64,000 bases of DNA, taken from Cellulomonas sp. C5510 (GTDB lineage Bacteria > Actinomycetota > Actinomycetes > Actinomycetales > Cellulomonadaceae). How positions within the stretch are numbered: the first letter of the stretch is position 1; every line of letters starts with the position of its first letter. The stretch lies in assembly GCF_019797765.1 (NCBI RefSeq), contig NZ_CP081862.1, forward strand, positions 496,001-560,000, written 5' to 3'. Positions 30,872 to 40,098 of this stretch are shown here, in pieces. The notes under the pieces are model-generated. The model worked only from the letters and a program-made list of their open reading frames with translations, was not told the DNA's origin and did no database searches. The position numbers and the translations under genes were made by a program.

Positions 30872-31588
30872 GTGACCCGCATCCTGCTCGTCGAGGACGA
30901 GGAGTCGTACCGCGACCCGCTGGCGTACCTGCTGGGCCGCGAGGGCTTCGAGGTCACCACCGCCGCGACCGGCCCGGACGCCCTGGCCGCGTTCGACGCC
31001 GAGGGCGCGGACCTCGTCCTGCTCGACCTCATGCTCCCGGGGCTGTCCGGCACGGAGGTCTGCCGCCAGCTCCGGGCGCGCAGCGACGTGCCGGTGATCA
31101 TGCTGACCGCGAAGGACGGCGAGATCGACAAGGTCGTCGGCCTGGAGCTCGGGGCGGACGACTACGTCACGAAGCCGTACTCGTCGCGCGAGCTCCTGGC
31201 CCGCGTGCGCGCGGTGCTGCGCCGGCGCCAGGCACCGGCGGCCGTGACGCCCGCCGTGGACGACGACGAGGACGAGGGCGTGCTGGCGGCGGGTCCGGTG
31301 CGCATGGACGTCGAGCGGCACACCGTCACGGTCGGCGACCGCACCGTCGCGTTCCCGCTGAAGGAGTTCGAGCTGCTCGAGCTGCTGCTGCGCAACGCCG
31401 GCCGGGTCCTCACCCGGGGGCAGCTCATCGACCGCGTGTGGGGCACGGACTACGTGGGGGACACCAAGACCCTCGACGTCCACGTGAAGCGGGTGCGTGC
31501 GAAGATCGAGCCGGACCCCGCGAACCCCACGCTGCTCGTGACGGTCCGCGGCCTCGGCTACAAGCTGCTCGACGACGAGCCCGCGTAG
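30872..31588 (+). CDS. regX3: Response regulator RegX3 (OmpR/PhoB family)
   Basis: 238 residues. The receiver domain has Asp9 and the phosphorylation site Asp52 (LVLLDLMLPG), with KPYSSREL at the signalling end. An acidic linker (DDDEDEGV) leads to a winged-helix DNA-binding domain (TLDVHVKRVRAKIE). It should bind the GTTCAC direct repeats upstream of pstS and phoU when phosphorylated by SenX3 under phosphate limitation. GTG 30872 starts 4 nt after senX3. The pst operon follows downstream. Confidence 0.95.
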   Translation: MTRILLVEDEESYRDPLAYLLGREGFEVTTAATGPDALAAFDAEGADLVLLDLMLPGLSGTEVCRQLRARSDVPVIMLTAKDGEIDKVVGLELGADDYVTKPYSSRELLARVRAVLRRRQAPAAVTPAVDDDEDEGVLAAGPVRMDVERHTVTVGDRTVAFPLKEFELLELLLRNAGRVLTRGQLIDRVWGTDYVGDTKTLDVHVKRVRAKIEPDPANPTLLVTVRGLGYKLLDDEPA

Positions 31589-31634
31589 CCGCCGCCGGGG
31601 GCGCCGCGGCGGGCGCCGCCAGGATTGGCCGGTC

Positions 31635-31678
31635 GTTCACCTGGGGTTCACCGGGCGACGGAGGGCTGGTCACCTCCG
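31635..31678 (+). promoter_or_regulatory. PHO box (11-bp direct repeats) upstream of pstS
   Basis: In-phase 11-bp units: GTTCACCTGGG at 31635, GTTCACCGGGC at 31646, a degenerate unit at 31657, and GGTCACCTCCG at 31668. This matches the direct-repeat design of actinobacterial PhoP/RegX3 boxes. TAGCGT at 31684-31689 could be the -10 element. Confidence 0.75.
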
Positions 31679-31745
31679 CTCCTTAGCGTCGGCGTCAGGT
31701 CGCGCACAGACGGGTGCGCGCCGCGTCACGACAGGACGGAACAAC

Positions 31746-32861
31746 GTGAAGCTCAACCGCGGTCGTACGGGTGCCCTCGCCCTCGCCGGCGTCGTCGCCC
31801 TCTCCCTCACGGCATGTGGTTCGGACGACCCGACCGGCTCCGGCTCGACCGACGGCACCGACACCGGCTCCGAGACCTCGCTGTCCGGCGAGCTCGTCGG
31901 TGCGGGCGCCTCGTCGCAGGAGTCCGCCATGGAGGCCTGGCGTGCCGGTTTCCAGAGCGCGAACCCCGACGTCACCGTCTCGTACGACCCCGTCGGCTCC
32001 GGCGGCGGCCGCACGTCCTTCCTCGACGGCTCCGTCACGTTCGCCGGCTCGGACGCCGCGCTGGACGAGGAGGAGCTGGCGCAGGCGAAGGACCGCTGCT
32101 TCGGCGCGAACGCCGTGGACCTGCCGGTCTACATCTCCCCGATCGCCGTGGTCTTCAACCTCGAGGGCGTCGACACGCTGAACCTGTCGGCGGAGACCAT
32201 CGCCAACATCTTCAACGGCACCATCACGACGTGGGACGCGCCGGAGATCGCCGAGGCGAACCCGGACGTCACGCTGCCGAGCACCGCCATCACGCCGGTG
32301 CACCGCTCCGACGAGTCGGGCACCACCGAGAACTTCACCGAGTACCTGGCGGCCGCCTCGAACGACGCCTGGACCGAGGAGCCCTCCGGTGACTGGCCGA
32401 TCGACGGCGGCGAGTCGGGCGCGCAGACCTCCGGCCTGATCCAGGCCGTCCAGGGCGGCGAGGGCACCATCGGCTACGCCGACGCCTCGAAGGCCGGCGA
32501 CCTCGGCATCGTCTCGCTCGGCGTCGGCGACTCCTTCGTCGCGCCGACCGAGGAGGCCGCCGCGGCCGCGCTCGACGTCTCGCCGCGTGACGAGACCCGC
32601 GAGGACGGCGACATCGTCATCGCGATCGACCGCGAGACGACCGCCGAGGGTGCCTACCCGCTGATCCTCGCCTCGTACCTGGTCGTCTGCCAGGCGTACG
32701 ACACCCAGGAGGACGTCGACCTGGTCAAGGCGTTCGCCACCTACGTCGCCAGCGCGGAGGGCCAGTCGGCCTCCGAGTCCGCCGCGGGGTCCGCGCCGAT
32801 CTCCGACACGCTGCGCGCCGACGTCCAGGCCTCGATCGACGCGATCAGCCTGGCGTCCTGA
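31746..32861 (+). CDS. pstS: Phosphate ABC transporter substrate-binding lipoprotein PstS
   Basis: 371 residues. A lipoprotein signal peptide ends in LSLTAC with Cys24 as the lipid-attachment residue. The mature protein begins with an acidic Ser/Gly/Thr linker, then the phosphate-binding fold (GAGASSQESAMEAW, DPVGSGGGRTSF, SDESGTTENFTEYL). It captures phosphate outside the membrane and delivers it to PstCA. Expression should be induced by phosphate starvation through the repeats at 31635-31678. Two hairpins between pstS and pstC suggest that most transcripts end after pstS. Confidence 0.97.
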   Translation: MKLNRGRTGALALAGVVALSLTACGSDDPTGSGSTDGTDTGSETSLSGELVGAGASSQESAMEAWRAGFQSANPDVTVSYDPVGSGGGRTSFLDGSVTFAGSDAALDEEELAQAKDRCFGANAVDLPVYISPIAVVFNLEGVDTLNLSAETIANIFNGTITTWDAPEIAEANPDVTLPSTAITPVHRSDESGTTENFTEYLAAASNDAWTEEPSGDWPIDGGESGAQTSGLIQAVQGGEGTIGYADASKAGDLGIVSLGVGDSFVAPTEEAAAAALDVSPRDETREDGDIVIAIDRETTAEGAYPLILASYLVVCQAYDTQEDVDLVKAFATYVASAEGQSASESAAGSAPISDTLRADVQASIDAISLAS

Positions 32862-32864
32862 GCC

Positions 32865-32933
32865 GGAAGGGACCGGCGGCCGCGACCCGGCCGCCGGTCC
32901 CTTCCGTGGCCGGTCCACACCTGTGGGCCGGCC
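32865..32933 (+). terminator. Two tandem hairpins between pstS and pstC
   Basis: First hairpin 32865-32905: 18-bp stem (arms 32865-32882 and 32888-32905) with a 5-nt loop. Second hairpin 32908-32933: 12-bp stem GGCCGGTCCACA / TGTGGGCCGGCC with one G-T wobble. This placement fits partial termination that leaves excess pstS mRNA. Confidence 0.65.
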
Positions 32934-32976
32934 CTCGGCGCGAAGGCCCGCTCCTCCCCCTCCCCCTGGAGACAGT

Positions 32977-33990
32977 GTGACCAGCACCCAGCCCCGCACG
33001 GGGACCCCTCGGCCGGACACGGACCCGGCCGCTGCCGCCGCCCGCCGCGGGCGCAACCGCCCCGCGGACCGTGGCGGCAGCCGTGTGTTCCGGTGGCTCG
33101 CCACCGGGGCCGGCGTCCTGATCCTCGTGATCCTCGCCGCCGTCGCCGTGTTCCTCGTCCAGCGGGCGTGGCCCGCCCTCAGCGCGGACCCGGCCGACCT
33201 CGCGGACACGGTGAGCTGGTTCCCGGAGGACACGTCCCTGCTCGGCTTCGTGGGGCCGCTGGTCTTCGGCTCGCTGCTCGCCGCGGCTCTCGCCCTGCTG
33301 CTGGCGACGCCGGTCGCGATCGGCATCGCGCTGTTCATCTCGCACTACGCCCCGCGGCGTCTCGCGACCGCCCTCGGCTACGTGGTCGACCTGCTGGCCG
33401 CCATCCCGTCGGTCGTCTACGGCCTGTGGGGCGGGCTCGTGCTCAGCCCGCTGGTGCAGCCGCTGTGGGCGTTCCTGGGGGAGTACCTCGGCTGGATCCC
33501 GTTCTTCGCCGGTGCCGTCTCCCCGACGGGCCGCGTGATGATGACGGTCGGCGTGGTGCTGGCGGTGATGATCCTGCCGATCATCACGGCGATCTGCCGC
33601 GAGGTGTTCCTGCAGACGCCGCGCCTGCACGAGGAGGCCGCCCTGGCCCTCGGTGCGACGCAGTGGGAGATGGTGCGGATGGCCGTGCTGCCGTTCGCGC
33701 GCTCCGGCATCGTGTCCGCCGCCATGCTCGGCCTGGGCCGCGCGCTCGGCGAGACCATGGCCGTGCTGATGATCCTGTCGCCGGGGTTCCTCTACTCGTT
33801 CCAGCTGCTCGCCGCGGGCCAGCAGCAGACCATCGCCGCGAACATCGCCGCCCAGTTCCCGGAGGCGAACCAGACCGGCGTCGCCACGCTCATCGCGACC
33901 GGCCTGGCGCTGTTCGTCATCACCCTGGCCGTGAACATGGCCGCCCGCGCGATCGTCGCGCGGCGCAAGGACTTCTCGGGGGCCAACTGA
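32977..33990 (+). CDS. pstC: Phosphate ABC transporter permease PstC
   Basis: 337 residues from GTG 32977, preceded by TGGAGA. After a basic, Pro-rich N-terminus there are six membrane segments with the permease loop EEAALALGATQWEMVRMAVLP, the EAA motif that contacts PstB. It forms the channel with PstA. The 14-residue frame extension upstream is non-conserved. Spacing to pstA is 1 nt, so translation is coupled. Confidence 0.95.
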   Translation: MTSTQPRTGTPRPDTDPAAAAARRGRNRPADRGGSRVFRWLATGAGVLILVILAAVAVFLVQRAWPALSADPADLADTVSWFPEDTSLLGFVGPLVFGSLLAAALALLLATPVAIGIALFISHYAPRRLATALGYVVDLLAAIPSVVYGLWGGLVLSPLVQPLWAFLGEYLGWIPFFAGAVSPTGRVMMTVGVVLAVMILPIITAICREVFLQTPRLHEEAALALGATQWEMVRMAVLPFARSGIVSAAMLGLGRALGETMAVLMILSPGFLYSFQLLAAGQQQTIAANIAAQFPEANQTGVATLIATGLALFVITLAVNMAARAIVARRKDFSGAN

Positions 33991-33991
33991 C

Positions 33992-34960
33992 ATGACCGCC
34001 ACCACCCCCGCGGCACCCGCCGGCCCGGCGGCGGACGGCTCCGCCACGCTGCGCGAGCTGCTGCAGACCACCGACCGGCGCCGCCGGCGCACCGACGTCG
34101 TCATGCGCGTCCTGGTCACCGCGGCGTTCCTGCTCGCGATGCTGCCGCTCGTCTCGCTGACGTGGACCGTGGTGTCCCGCGGCATCGGCCGGATGAACGC
34201 CGACTTCCTCCTGTACTCCATGCGCGGCGTCTACGGCGGCATGGACGCGGGCGGCATCTACCACGCGATCGTCGGCACCCTGCTGATCACGTTGTTCGCG
34301 ACGCTCATCTCCGTGCCGATCGGCCTGCTCGCCGCGATCTACCTCGTCGAGTACGGGCGCGGCGCCCTGGCCCGGCTCATCACGTTCCTCGTCGACGTCA
34401 TGACCGGCATCCCGTCGATCGTCGCCGGCCTGTTCGCCTACGCCCTGTTCGCGCTCATCTTCGGGCCCGGCGTGCGGATGGGCCTCGTCGGCTCCGTCGC
34501 GCTGTCGGTGCTGATGATCCCCGTGGTCATCCGCTCCAGCGAGGAGATGCTCCGGCTCGTGCCGAACGAGCTGCGCGAGGCGTCGCTGGCCCTGGGCGTG
34601 CCGCGCTGGCTCACGATCATCAAGGTCGTGCTGCGGACCTCCGTCGCGGGCCTCACCACCGGCGTCATGCTGGCGATCGCCCGCGTCATCGGCGAGACCG
34701 CGCCGCTGCTGCTCACCGTCGGCGTCGTCGACTCCATCAACACCAACCTGTTCGACGGCCGCATGATGACGCTGCCCGTCTACGTGTACCGGCAGTACGC
34801 CCAGGGCCTCGTGCCGTGCTCCGCCGACGACCTGGCGTGCGTCCCCGACATCACCCTCCAGCGGGCGTGGGCGGCGGCCCTCACCCTGTTCCTCATCGTC
34901 ATGCTGCTGAACCTCGTGGGACGCCTCGTCAACCGCTGGTTCGCACCGAAGGCCCGCTGA
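33992..34960 (+). CDS. pstA: Phosphate ABC transporter permease PstA
   Basis: 322 residues and six membrane segments. The cytoplasmic coupling loop is [21 protein letters not shown], and [18 protein letters not shown] is typical of PstA. Partner of PstC in the phosphate channel. The N-terminal 40 residues are Ala/Pro-rich and then basic. pstB begins 41 nt later with its own strong ribosome-binding site. Confidence 0.95.
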   Translation: MTATTPAAPAGPAADGSATLRELLQTTDRRRRRTDVVMRVLVTAAFLLAMLPLVSLTWTVVSRGIGRMNADFLLYSMRGVYGGMDAGGIYHAIVGTLLITLFATLISVPIGLLAAIYLVEYGRGALARLITFLVDVMTGIPSIVAGLFAYALFALIFGPGVRMGLVGSVALSVLMIPVVIRSSEEMLRLVPNELREASLALGVPRWLTIIKVVLRTSVAGLTTGVMLAIARVIGETAPLLLTVGVVDSINTNLFDGRMMTLPVYVYRQYAQGLVPCSADDLACVPDITLQRAWAAALTLFLIVMLLNLVGRLVNRWFAPKAR

Positions 34961-35001
34961 CCTCCCCGACCTCCCCTTCTGACCCGGCAAGGAGACGACC
35001 G

Positions 35002-35781
35002 ATGGCCCAGCGCATCGACGTCAAGAACCTGAACATCTTCTACGGCTCGTTCCGCGCCGTGGCCGACGTGGACATGACCATCGAGCCCCGTTCGGTCACC
35101 GCGTTCATCGGCCCGTCCGGCTGCGGCAAGTCGACGTTCCTGCGCACCCTGAACCGGATGCACGAGGTGATCCCCGGCGCCCGCGTCGAGGGCACCGTCG
35201 CCGTCGAGGGGGTCGACCTGTACGGCTCGGACATCGACCCGGTGGCGGTCCGCCGCCAGGTCGGCATGGTGTTCCAGCGTCCGAACCCGTTCCCGACCAT
35301 GTCGATCGCCGAGAACGTGCTCGCGGGCATCCGCCTGAACAACCGCCGGATCTCGAAGGGGGACGCGAACGACCTCGTCGAGCAGTCCCTGCGCGGGGCG
35401 AACCTCTGGAACGAGGTGAAGGACCGCCTCGACCGGCCCGGCTCCGGCCTGTCCGGCGGTCAGCAGCAGCGGCTGTGCATCGCGCGGGCCATCGCGGTGA
35501 AGCCGCAGGTGCTGCTCATGGACGAGCCGTGCTCGGCGCTCGACCCCATCTCGACGCTCGCGATCGAGGACCTCATCGCGGAGCTGAAGTCGCAGTACAC
35601 GATCGTGATCGTCACGCACAACATGCAGCAGGCGGCGCGCGTGTCCGAGAAGACGGCGTTCTTCAACATCGCGGGCACGGGCCAGCCGGGGCGGCTGATC
35701 GAGATCGACGACACCGCGACGATGTTCTCGTCCCCGAAGGAGCAGGCGACCGAGGACTACATCTCGGGCCGCTTCGGCTGA
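35002..35781 (+). CDS. pstB: Phosphate ABC transporter ATP-binding protein PstB
   Basis: 259 residues. Walker [10 protein letters not shown] at 37-45, Q-loop [12 protein letters not shown], signature LSGGQQQRL, Walker [13 protein letters not shown] and H-loop VTHNMQQ are all intact. It drives phosphate import and is the usual PhoU contact. AAGGAGA (34989-34995) precedes ATG 35002. A strong terminator closes the pst operon. Confidence 0.97.
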   Translation: MAQRIDVKNLNIFYGSFRAVADVDMTIEPRSVTAFIGPSGCGKSTFLRTLNRMHEVIPGARVEGTVAVEGVDLYGSDIDPVAVRRQVGMVFQRPNPFPTMSIAENVLAGIRLNNRRISKGDANDLVEQSLRGANLWNEVKDRLDRPGSGLSGGQQQRLCIARAIAVKPQVLLMDEPCSALDPISTLAIEDLIAELKSQYTIVIVTHNMQQAARVSEKTAFFNIAGTGQPGRLIEIDDTATMFSSPKEQATEDYISGRFG

Positions 35782-35797
35782 CGGGCCGTCCCCGGGC

Positions 35798-35838
35798 GAC
35801 AGCAGCCCCCGCCCGGTCACCGGGCGGGGGCTGCTGTC
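35798..35838. terminator. Terminator after pstB
   Basis: Perfect 19-bp inverted repeat (35798-35816 and 35820-35838) with a 3-nt loop, between pstB (+) and the convergent lipoprotein gene. Confidence 0.8.
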
Positions 35839-35922
35839 GTCTGCTGTGGCGCACCCGCGTCCGCGTGCGACGGGGACCGGTGGGGCCGGCGGGGTGGTCC
35901 TGGGCGCCGTCCCCGCGGGCCC

Positions 35923-36414
35923 TCAGGCGCCGGTGCCGCCGTCGGCCGCCGGCACGAGGTCGGCGTACTCCGGGAGCGTGCCGTCGAGCACGGGCACGGG
36001 GACGCCGACCTCGCCGTCGGTGCCGGTGCTGAGGGTCACGTCGGCGACCGCGCCGGGCGCCGCGGGCGTCGTGAGCACGACCTCGTCCCCGTCGGAGCCT
36101 CCGAGCAGGACGGTGTCGCCGGCGGGCAGCCACACGCGGGCGCTCTCCTCGCCGAGGGCGACCGTCACCGTCACACCGTCGTCGCCGCGGTTCGACAGCG
36201 CTCCCTGCAGGGCGCCCGGGGCGTCGGCGTCGGCGGCCACCAGCAGGAGGTTCTCCGCGGTCACGGTGCCGAGCGTCGCCCGCACGCCGTCGGACGCCGA
36301 GTACGCGTCCATCGACGTGATCTCGTTGGTGGCGGAGCACCCGGTCAGGGCGGCCGCCAGGACGACGACCGCGCCGGCGAGGACGGGACGGGTGGACGTG
36401 CGGCTGCGGGCCAC
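35923..36414 (-). CDS. LpqE-like lipoprotein
   Basis: 163 residues. The signal peptide ends in AAALTGC with Cys26 for lipid attachment. The mature part is a small beta-rich domain (LLLVAADADAPGALQGALSNRGDDGV) without a recognised catalytic motif. The position, divergent from carD, is that of mycobacterial lpqE, whose family is related to DUF461/PCu(A)C-type domains, but the Met/His copper ligands of true PCuAC are not evident. GTG 36414 has GAGGAG upstream. Function unknown; it sits on the outer face of the membrane. Confidence 0.7.
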   Translation of the reverse strand: MARSRTSTRPVLAGAVVVLAAALTGCSATNEITSMDAYSASDGVRATLGTVTAENLLLVAADADAPGALQGALSNRGDDGVTVTVALGEESARVWLPAGDTVLLGGSDGDEVVLTTPAAPGAVADVTLSTGTDGEVGVPVPVLDGTLPEYADLVPAADGGTGA

Positions 36415-36815
36415 GGTGACTCCTCGGGTGTCGGGACGACGGGGGCGCGCTGCGGTGCGCGGACGCTCGGGCGCACGCGGGGGCGTGCGGTGCTGAGCCT
36501 ACGTGGGCGGGGTGCGGGTCCGCACGACCCCGCCGCCGGGGGGAGTCGGCAGGGCGGTCGGCCGGGGCTCCCGTGCGAGGAGCCGGCCCGACGGGCGGCG
36601 GGCGGCCGTCGCCGCAGGTCACAGGGCTCGTGAGCGCGGTAGAGGCCTGGTCGGAGACTAGCCACGACCGGGCGCGGATGCGCGCGCTGCGCCCGGCGTG
36701 TCGGACCCCTGACGAGGTCGGCAACGCTCTGACCTGCGCAAACGTCGGAGATCTCCACCAAGTCCCCCCGAGTCCGCGTGATAGACTGGGCTTCCGCGAA
36801 AGGGGACACCTGCAG
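36415..36815. other. Divergent promoter region between the lipoprotein gene and carD
   Basis: 401 nt with no convincing gene. On the minus strand TAGGCT (36501-36496) is a -10 candidate for the lipoprotein gene with a leader of about 75 nt. On the plus strand TAGACT (36782-36787) is the likely carD -10. The segment between (about 36510-36720) is GC-rich and non-repetitive; nothing else was recognised there. Confidence 0.5.
36782..36787 (+). promoter_or_regulatory. -10 box TAGACT for carD
   Basis: TAGACT about 28 nt upstream of ATG 36816, with AAAGGGGA (36799-36806) as ribosome-binding site. carD thus has a short leader rather than a leaderless start. Confidence 0.5.
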
Positions 36816-37298
36816 ATGACTTTCACTGTTGGGGAGACTGTTGTCTACCCGCACCACGGTGCAGCGCTGATCGAGGAGATCAAGACCAGGACCATCCGCG
36901 GCGAGGACAAGATCTACCTCAAGCTGAAGGTCGCCCAGGGTGACCTGACCATCGAGGTGCCGGCGGAGAACGTCGACCTCGTGGGTGTGCGTGACGTCGT
37001 GGGCCAGGAGGGCCTGGACCGGGTGTTCGAGGTGCTGCGCGCCCCGTACACGGAGGAGCCGACCAACTGGTCCCGCCGCTACAAGGCGAACCTGGAGAAG
37101 CTGGCGTCCGGCGACGTCATCAAGGTCGCCGAGGTCGTGCGCGACCTGTCCCGCCGGGACGCCGACCGCGGGCTGTCCGCGGGCGAGAAGCGCATGCTCG
37201 CGAAGGCCCGGCAGATCCTCGTCTCGGAGCTCGCGCTCGCCGAGCACACCGAGGAGGAGAAGGCCGAGGCCATCCTCGACGAGGTGCTCGCGTCCTGA
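36816..37298 (+). CDS. carD: RNA polymerase-binding transcription regulator CarD
   Basis: 160 residues. The N-terminal RNAP-interaction domain ([20 protein letters not shown]) is followed by a helical DNA-binding domain with the conserved Trp in [17 protein letters not shown], which stabilises the open promoter complex. CarD is a global, usually essential activator of housekeeping and rRNA promoters in actinobacteria. The ATG 36816 start matches the family precisely. ispD and ispF follow within 25 nt, the conserved arrangement seen in mycobacteria. Confidence 0.97.
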   Translation: MTFTVGETVVYPHHGAALIEEIKTRTIRGEDKIYLKLKVAQGDLTIEVPAENVDLVGVRDVVGQEGLDRVFEVLRAPYTEEPTNWSRRYKANLEKLASGDVIKVAEVVRDLSRRDADRGLSAGEKRMLAKARQILVSELALAEHTEEEKAEAILDEVLAS

Positions 37299-37319
37299 CC
37301 CCGCGCTGACCACGCGCGC

Positions 37320-38036
37320 ATGTCGACCGCCGCGATCCTCACCGCCGCCGGCAGCGGGACGCGCCTCGGGCTGCCCGGGCCCAAGGCGCTGGCCGAGGTC
37401 GGCGGGGCCCCGCTCGTGCGGCACGCCGCGCACCGGCTGGCGGCGTCGGGCGTGATCGCGTCCGTGGTGGTGACCGTGCCGCCCGGGTGCACCGACGCGT
37501 TCCGGGCCGCGCTCGGCGACGTGGGTGTGCCCGTCGTCCTCGTCGAGGGGCAGGCGGCGTCCCGGCAGGCCTCCGTGGCCGTCGGGCTCGCCGCTGTGCC
37601 GCCCGAGGCCGACGTGGTGCTCGTGCACGACGCGGCTCGTGCGCTCGCCTCACCCGCGCTGGTCCGGTCCGTGGAGCGTGCCGTCCGGGCGGGGCACCCG
37701 GCGGTCGTCCCGGGGCTGCCCGTGACGGACACGGTCAAGCAGGTCGGCGAGTCCCGCGACGGCGCCGCGCCCGTCGTCGCGACGGTCGAGCGAGCCGCGC
37801 TGCGTGCGGTGCAGACCCCGCAGGGGTTCGACCGGACGCTGCTCGACGCGGCACACGCCGCCGGGGCGCACCGGGCCACGGACGAGGCCACCGCGGCGAC
37901 CGACGACGCCGCCCTCGTCGAGGCGCTCGGCGAGCAGGTGTGGGTCGTTCCCGGCGACGAGTCCGCCGCCAAGATCACGACGCCGCGGGACCTGGCGGTC
38001 GCGGAGCTGCTCGCGCGCGCCGAGGTGCCGGCGTGA
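37320..38036 (+). CDS. ispD: 2-C-methyl-D-erythritol 4-phosphate cytidylyltransferase
   Basis: 238 residues. The nucleotidyltransferase motif AAGSGTRLG (residues 9-17) is followed by [10 protein letters not shown] and VQTPQGFDR, all typical of IspD. It makes CDP-ME in the non-mevalonate isoprenoid pathway. The stop overlaps the ispF GTG start by 3 nt. ispE is not in the window. Confidence 0.95.
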   Translation: MSTAAILTAAGSGTRLGLPGPKALAEVGGAPLVRHAAHRLAASGVIASVVVTVPPGCTDAFRAALGDVGVPVVLVEGQAASRQASVAVGLAAVPPEADVVLVHDAARALASPALVRSVERAVRAGHPAVVPGLPVTDTVKQVGESRDGAAPVVATVERAALRAVQTPQGFDRTLLDAAHAAGAHRATDEATAATDDAALVEALGEQVWVVPGDESAAKITTPRDLAVAELLARAEVPA

Positions 38037-38524
38037 GCGGGCTGCCGCGCACCGGCGTCGGCGTGGACGTCCACGGCTACGACCCCGACCCGGCTCCCGG
38101 CGCGGTCCTGCACCTCGCGGGCCTGGCCTGGCCCGGCGAACGCCCGCTCGCGGGGCACTCCGACGCCGACGTCGCCGCGCACGCCGCCGCGGACGCGCTG
38201 CTGTCCGCCGCCGCGGTGGGTGACCTCGGCTCGGTGTTCGGGACGTCGCGGCCCGAGTGGGCGGGAGCGGCGGGGACCTCCCTGCTCGCCGAGGCCGCAC
38301 GGCTGGTCCGCGAGGCGGGGTTCGAGATCGGCAACGTCGCCGTCCAGGTGATCGGCACCAGGCCGCGCCTCGGCCCCCGGCGCGCCGAGGCGGAGGCCGT
38401 GCTGTCCGCCGCTGCCGGGGCACCGGTGTCGGTGTCGGCGACGACCACCGACGGTCTCGGGCTCACCGGCCGGGGGGAGGGCGTCGCCGCGATCGCGACC
38501 GCCCTGGTGGCCCCGCGCGCCTGA
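38033..38524 (+). CDS. ispF: 2-C-methyl-D-erythritol 2,4-cyclodiphosphate synthase
   Basis: 163 residues from GTG 38033, overlapping the ispD stop. The metal-binding motif DVHGYD and His in [17 protein letters not shown] are intact, and [16 protein letters not shown] closes the active site. It cyclises CDP-ME 2-phosphate with release of CMP, acting as a trimer. The GC-rich gap of 131 nt to cysS contains no further gene. Confidence 0.95.
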   Translation: MSGLPRTGVGVDVHGYDPDPAPGAVLHLAGLAWPGERPLAGHSDADVAAHAAADALLSAAAVGDLGSVFGTSRPEWAGAAGTSLLAEAARLVREAGFEIGNVAVQVIGTRPRLGPRRAEAEAVLSAAAGAPVSVSATTTDGLGLTGRGEGVAAIATALVAPRA

Positions 38525-38641
38525 CGCCACGCGGGCGCGCGGCTGACCGCGCGGTCGATCGGTCGGCACCCGGAGCCCGCGCGCGAGTCGCGCGCCCGGT
38601 CCGGGTCACCGGCCGGCACCGCCGCCGGCACCGGCCCCCGG

Positions 38642-38647
38642 TAGCCT
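38642..38647 (+). promoter_or_regulatory. -10 box TAGCCT for cysS
   Basis: TAGCCT ends 8 nt before GTG 38656, so the cysS-rlmB mRNA is probably leaderless. Confidence 0.45.
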
Positions 38648-38655
38648 TGACCCTC

Positions 38656-40098
38656 GTGAGCCTGCGCCTGTTCGACACCGCCACCCGCGAGGTGCGCGAC
38701 TTCGTCCCCGTGGTACCGGGCCGGGTCGGCATCTACCTGTGCGGCGCGACCGTGCAGGCACCGCCGCACATCGGGCACGTCCGCTCCGCGGTGGCGTTCG
38801 ACGTGCTGGTCCGGTGGCTGCGGCGCACCGGCCACGACGTCACGCTCGTGCGCAACGTCACCGACATCGACGACAAGATCCTGGCCCGCTCCGCGGAGGC
38901 CGGTGTCCCGTGGTGGGCGTGGGCGATGCAGAACGAGCGCGCGTTCACCGCGGCGTACGACGCGCTCGGTGTGCTGCCCCCGACGTACGAGCCGCGCGCG
39001 ACCGGGCACGTGCCGGCGATGGTCGCGCTCATGCAGCGACTGGTCGACACCGGCCACGCGTACGTCGCGGCCGAGGGGGACGTGTACTTCGACGTGCGCT
39101 CCTACGCCGACTACGGCTCGCTGACCAGCCAGCGGCTCGACGACATGGCGCCGGCCCCCGACGGCAGGGCGGACGACAAGCGCGACCCGCACGACTTCGC
39201 GCTCTGGAAGGCGTCGAAGCCCGGCGAGCCCGCCACGGCCGCCTGGGACACCCCGTTCGGTCGCGGCCGCCCCGGCTGGCACCTCGAGTGCTCCGCGATG
39301 GCGCAGCGCTACCTCGGCGACACGTTCGACATCCACGGCGGCGGCCTGGACCTGCGGTTCCCGCACCACGAGAACGAGCAGGCGCAGTCCCGCGCGGCCG
39401 GCTACGGGTTCGCCCGGTACTGGCTGCACAACGGCTGGGTGACGCAGTCGGGCGCGAAGATGAGCAAGTCGCTCGGCAACGGGCTGCTGGTCGACGTGCT
39501 GCTGGAGACGGTGCGCCCGGCCGTCGTCCGGTATGCGCTCACCGCGGTGCAGTACCGCTCGATGCTGGAGTGGACCGCCGACACGCTCGTCGAGTCGGAA
39601 GCCACGTGGGACCGGCTCGCCGGCTTCGTGGAGCGTGCTGCCGAGCGTGTCCCGGGCGAGGTCACCGCCGCCGAGCTCGCCGCCGCGGAGCTCCCCGCCC
39701 CGTTCGCGGCCGCGCTCGACGACGACCTCAACGTGCCCGCCGCGCTCGCGGTGGTGCACGAGCACCTGCGGGCCGGCAACACCGCGCTCGCCTCCGGGGA
39801 CGACGTGGCGGTCCGCGCGGAGCTGGTCTCCGTCCGGGCGATGCTCGACGTGCTCGGGCTCGACCCGGCGAGCCCGCAGTGGGCCGCCGGCACCACCGAC
39901 GACCGCCACGCGGCCGCCCTGGACGCGCTCGTGCGCGCCGAGCTGGACGCCCGCGCCGCCGCGCGTGCCGCCCGGGACTGGGCGACCGCCGACGCGATCC
40001 GTGACCGACTCGCGGCCGCCGGGGTGGCCGTCGAGGACTCCGCCACCGGCGCGCGCTGGTCCCTGGCCGCGCGCCCCACCACCGAGGACGAGGACTGA
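38656..40098 (+). CDS. cysS: Cysteine--tRNA ligase
   Basis: 480 residues. Class I synthetase with the N-terminal [16 protein letters not shown] (zinc Cys and HIGH motif), the zinc-binding [15 protein letters not shown] and [11 protein letters not shown] segments, and KMSKSLGN. The C-terminal DALR domain is present, which distinguishes it from the mycothiol enzyme MshC. It charges tRNA-Cys. The stop overlaps the start of rlmB (TGATG at 40096). Confidence 0.95.
   Translation: MSLRLFDTATREVRDFVPVVPGRVGIYLCGATVQAPPHIGHVRSAVAFDVLVRWLRRTGHDVTLVRNVTDIDDKILARSAEAGVPWWAWAMQNERAFTAAYDALGVLPPTYEPRATGHVPAMVALMQRLVDTGHAYVAAEGDVYFDVRSYADYGSLTSQRLDDMAPAPDGRADDKRDPHDFALWKASKPGEPATAAWDTPFGRGRPGWHLECSAMAQRYLGDTFDIHGGGLDLRFPHHENEQAQSRAAGYGFARYWLHNGWVTQSGAKMSKSLGNGLLVDVLLETVRPAVVRYALTAVQYRSMLEWTADTLVESEATWDRLAGFVERAAERVPGEVTAAELAAAELPAPFAAALDDDLNVPAALAVVHEHLRAGNTALASGDDVAVRAELVSVRAMLDVLGLDPASPQWAAGTTDDRHAAALDALVRAELDARAAARAARDWATADAIRDRLAAAGVAVEDSATGARWSLAARPTTEDED

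Noticed and set aside
36092..36104. Third TCGGAGCCTCCGA copy as an operator
   Set aside because: It lies inside the coding sequence of the LpqE-like lipoprotein and encodes ordinary Gly-Ser residues; likely chance, kept only as a note to the intergenic pair.
38525..38655. Riboswitch or T-box before cysS
   Set aside because: A TAGCCT box stands 8 nt before the GTG start, leaving no room for a leader; the GC-rich repeats upstream do not match a T-box core.
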